A stretch of DNA of 64,000 nt from Toxoplasma gondii ME49 (lineage: Eukaryota > Apicomplexa > Conoidasida > Eucoccidiorida > Sarcocystidae): assembly GCF_000006565.2 (NCBI RefSeq), contig NC_031478.1, forward strand, positions 1,595,874 to 1,659,873, given 5' to 3'. Positions 62,036 to 64,000 of the stretch are shown here, piece after piece; position 1 is the first letter of the stretch, and every line of letters begins with the position of its first letter. The translations under genes were made by a program, and so were the position numbers. The notes under the pieces are model-generated. The model ran no database searches and had not been told where the DNA came from. It saw only the letters and a list, made by a program, of their open reading frames with translations.

Positions 62036-64000
62036 TTTGTCGAGAAGGGTAAACGCGAGGTGAGAATGTTTGCTTTTTTCTCGCAAAGATAGCGTTAAGG
62101 GTAGGTTGAGGACAACAAACGGACAACGGTCGACGAGCAAAAGTGTGCAAGTGAAGCCATCGAGGAAAAGCGGGCTCCGACCACGAGGAGACACAGAAAG
62201 GGCAGTGCTCGATGGTATACAGAGTCCCTCGCGCACAGAAGCCGTGGATCGTCCACCAGGAGGTGACGAGGTTGCGCAAAAACACGCTGGCATCTTTTCG
62301 CAGCGGAGACGGACGGAGGACCAGCGAGACGGCACTGCCGCCAGACAGTCGAGAGAGAAAACGGTGGCCAGCAACGAGTCAGCAACACGATACACGTGGA
62401 AGCTCTCAGCATATATTTCGGCACCCAGTTGAATCACCGCGCATTTCTGCAAAGTAAAATATAGCTAGTCAAAGGAGCCGGGCGCTGTGTCTGTCTTTTA
62501 ACTCGATTCAACAGCCACAAATCTCGACCATGTGGGGTGATGACCTGAGAGCTCCTCGATTTGCGTTGCCTCGGGGACATTTCTTCTCGATAGATTGCAT
62601 GTCCAGTCTTTTCTGGGGTACTTCTTTATCTCCAACGTGGTAACTCATAATTAGAATCAATTGTATCAGACAACCAGACACAACATAGGCTGTTGTGACG
62701 AGAAGGAATGGGTTCCGTGCCCCCCCCCCCGCGCTCCGGGGTTACCTTTTTTATGGTGCCCGTGGACATACACCCGCGCTTGAACGCAGTGCTGAGCCAC
62801 TCCACCATACCTCTACGCAGTCTTCGCCGATGGAGGAAGATATCATGTTGAAAAACTTTGCCACTGGCAAAGAAATTCGGGAAACTGCTCCAGATACATT
62901 CGAAATTTTACTCAATCTCGCGCACTGCCACGATTGATATCCACGAGTAATTGATCCTCCCAAACGCATGATTGTAGAGGCGTCTGGTGGTAAAGACGCC
63001 GTCCGTATACTGCCTGCTACTTAAGGCTGAAGGCGATCAATGCAACACGAGCTTGCGTCTTCGACTTACATGATTTAGCTGCAGCTCTCATAGTCCCGAG
63101 GATGTGGAAGCGGAGCACCTAACTGCTGTTGTTAGCGTGATGCTATTACAAGGCAAAAGCCCGCCTTCTCGTGTGGCGAAACCAGCTATCCCCAGACGAA
63201 AACTGTGTTGGAGAAAAGTGTAGGATGCATGGGGAACAATTTTTTTTTGCCGTTGCCCTCCGAGGATACCCCTGCAGCATTCTCTGACCGTGGCCTATAA
63301 GAGGCCACATCTCTTGTGACAGAGTTGGATTCTTCTATGTTGCAGCTGCTAACGAGCTTCCGTTGTCATTGTATCGGTGTTACTGATAAATATTGCTGTC
63401 GGGTGAGTTCGGTGTTTATCGAATCCCATCTACCATTTGCTCGTCGTTGCTAATGGAACATCTTCCAATGAGTGCAAACTGTGGTTCCCCCTGGAAACTA
63501 GATCAGAATCCTGGTCAAGGCCACAGAGCCTCTCCCTCTCCCTCTGGGAAGTAACATTGGTGTTGGGATCCAGTTTCCAGACACAACATTCGGCCCGTGG
63601 ATCATGGAGTGTTAACCCATTGCTGGTGCTTGCGGCTCACCCTTTGCTGGTACTTGCTGCTTCCCCAGAGGTTACCTGGGTCTCCCTCGTGGTTGTAATC
63701 ACGTGAGCGACAACGTTTCTTACAGTATCCCTCTGTTCTAGGTGCACATGAAATAATTGGTGGTACGTGCGGTAGGGAATTCATCGTTTATAACAAATGC
63801 ACACGTAAGTACCGTCACAAAGTGGTATGTAAGACAGGAGCATGCACCATTGAGCGTCTTTCCATCTTCCTTGACTTGCACGTGAGATGCAAAAACAAAT
63901 TTGTCAGCAAATCGCAGTAAAAGCATGCTCCGCATAAAATGCATTGCATTTCATTCGATGCGGTTGTGCAAAGGTGCCATACCGTAAAGTACGCTTCTAA
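62036..64000. other. Region upstream of the elongation factor gene
   Basis: It should hold the 5' UTR and promoter of the elongation factor 1-beta gene (minus strand). An 11-C run lies at 62720-62730 and a nine-to-ten T run near 63240. The short frames at 62695-62937, 63437-63706 (+) and 63738-63944 (-) have no motif. I see no gene to the window edge. Confidence 0.5.

Noticed and set aside
1..64000. CRISPR arrays, insertion sequences, bacterial operons, tRNA or rRNA genes
   Set aside because: None seen; the intron-rich genes show eukaryotic nuclear DNA, and no tRNA- or rRNA-like segment was recognised by eye. A tRNAscan/Infernal run would be decisive.

Overview
The window looks like nuclear DNA of a tissue-cyst-forming coccidian apicomplexan (Toxoplasma gondii or a close relative such as Hammondia or Neospora). 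The reasons are roughly balanced base composition, genes broken into many exons by 200-900 bp GT-AG introns with T/C-rich acceptors, very long proteins full of Ser/Arg/Glu/Ala low-complexity sequence, intergenic gaps of 1-4.5 kb, and clear eukaryotic protein families. The species is inferred; no single sequence here proves it. Exon models were built by hand by matching splice sites, reading phase and family motifs.

Layout: (1) <202-8133, + strand, 3' part of DNA topoisomerase III alpha. (2) 10838-21823, +, a giant alpha/beta hydrolase of about 3.4-3.5 thousand residues whose catalytic Ser, Asp and His are spread over more than 1,500 residues. (3) 25972-23056, -, a 319-residue five-exon protein with an N-terminal hydrophobic segment, unrecognised. 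(4) 26298-27263, +, a small three-exon protein of about 83 residues, divergent from (3). (5) 27782-27171, -, a doubtful ORF antisense to the end of (4). (6) 32108-30567, -, an intronless protein with an N-terminal signal and a C-terminal membrane segment, possibly a secretory-organelle protein. (7) 35995-46702, +, an eleven-exon SNF2-family ATPase of the RAD16/RAD5 type carrying a PARP-type zinc finger, a C2H2-like finger, UBA, SAP and RING modules. (8) 49473-48883, -, a reticulon-domain ER-shaping protein. (9) 54086-59294, +, a nine-exon M3B (oligoendopeptidase F-like) zinc peptidase with a signal sequence. (10) 62035-60281, -, translation elongation factor 1-beta in three exons.

The genes are a mixed housekeeping/secretory set and not an operon. 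Topoisomerase III alpha and the RAD16-like ATPase both belong to DNA damage and recombination biology but are 28 kb apart, and nothing in the sequence links them. The best candidates for new biology are the domain-rich SNF2 protein, the giant hydrolase, and the unrecognised secretory proteins at 23-26 kb and 30.5-32.1 kb.
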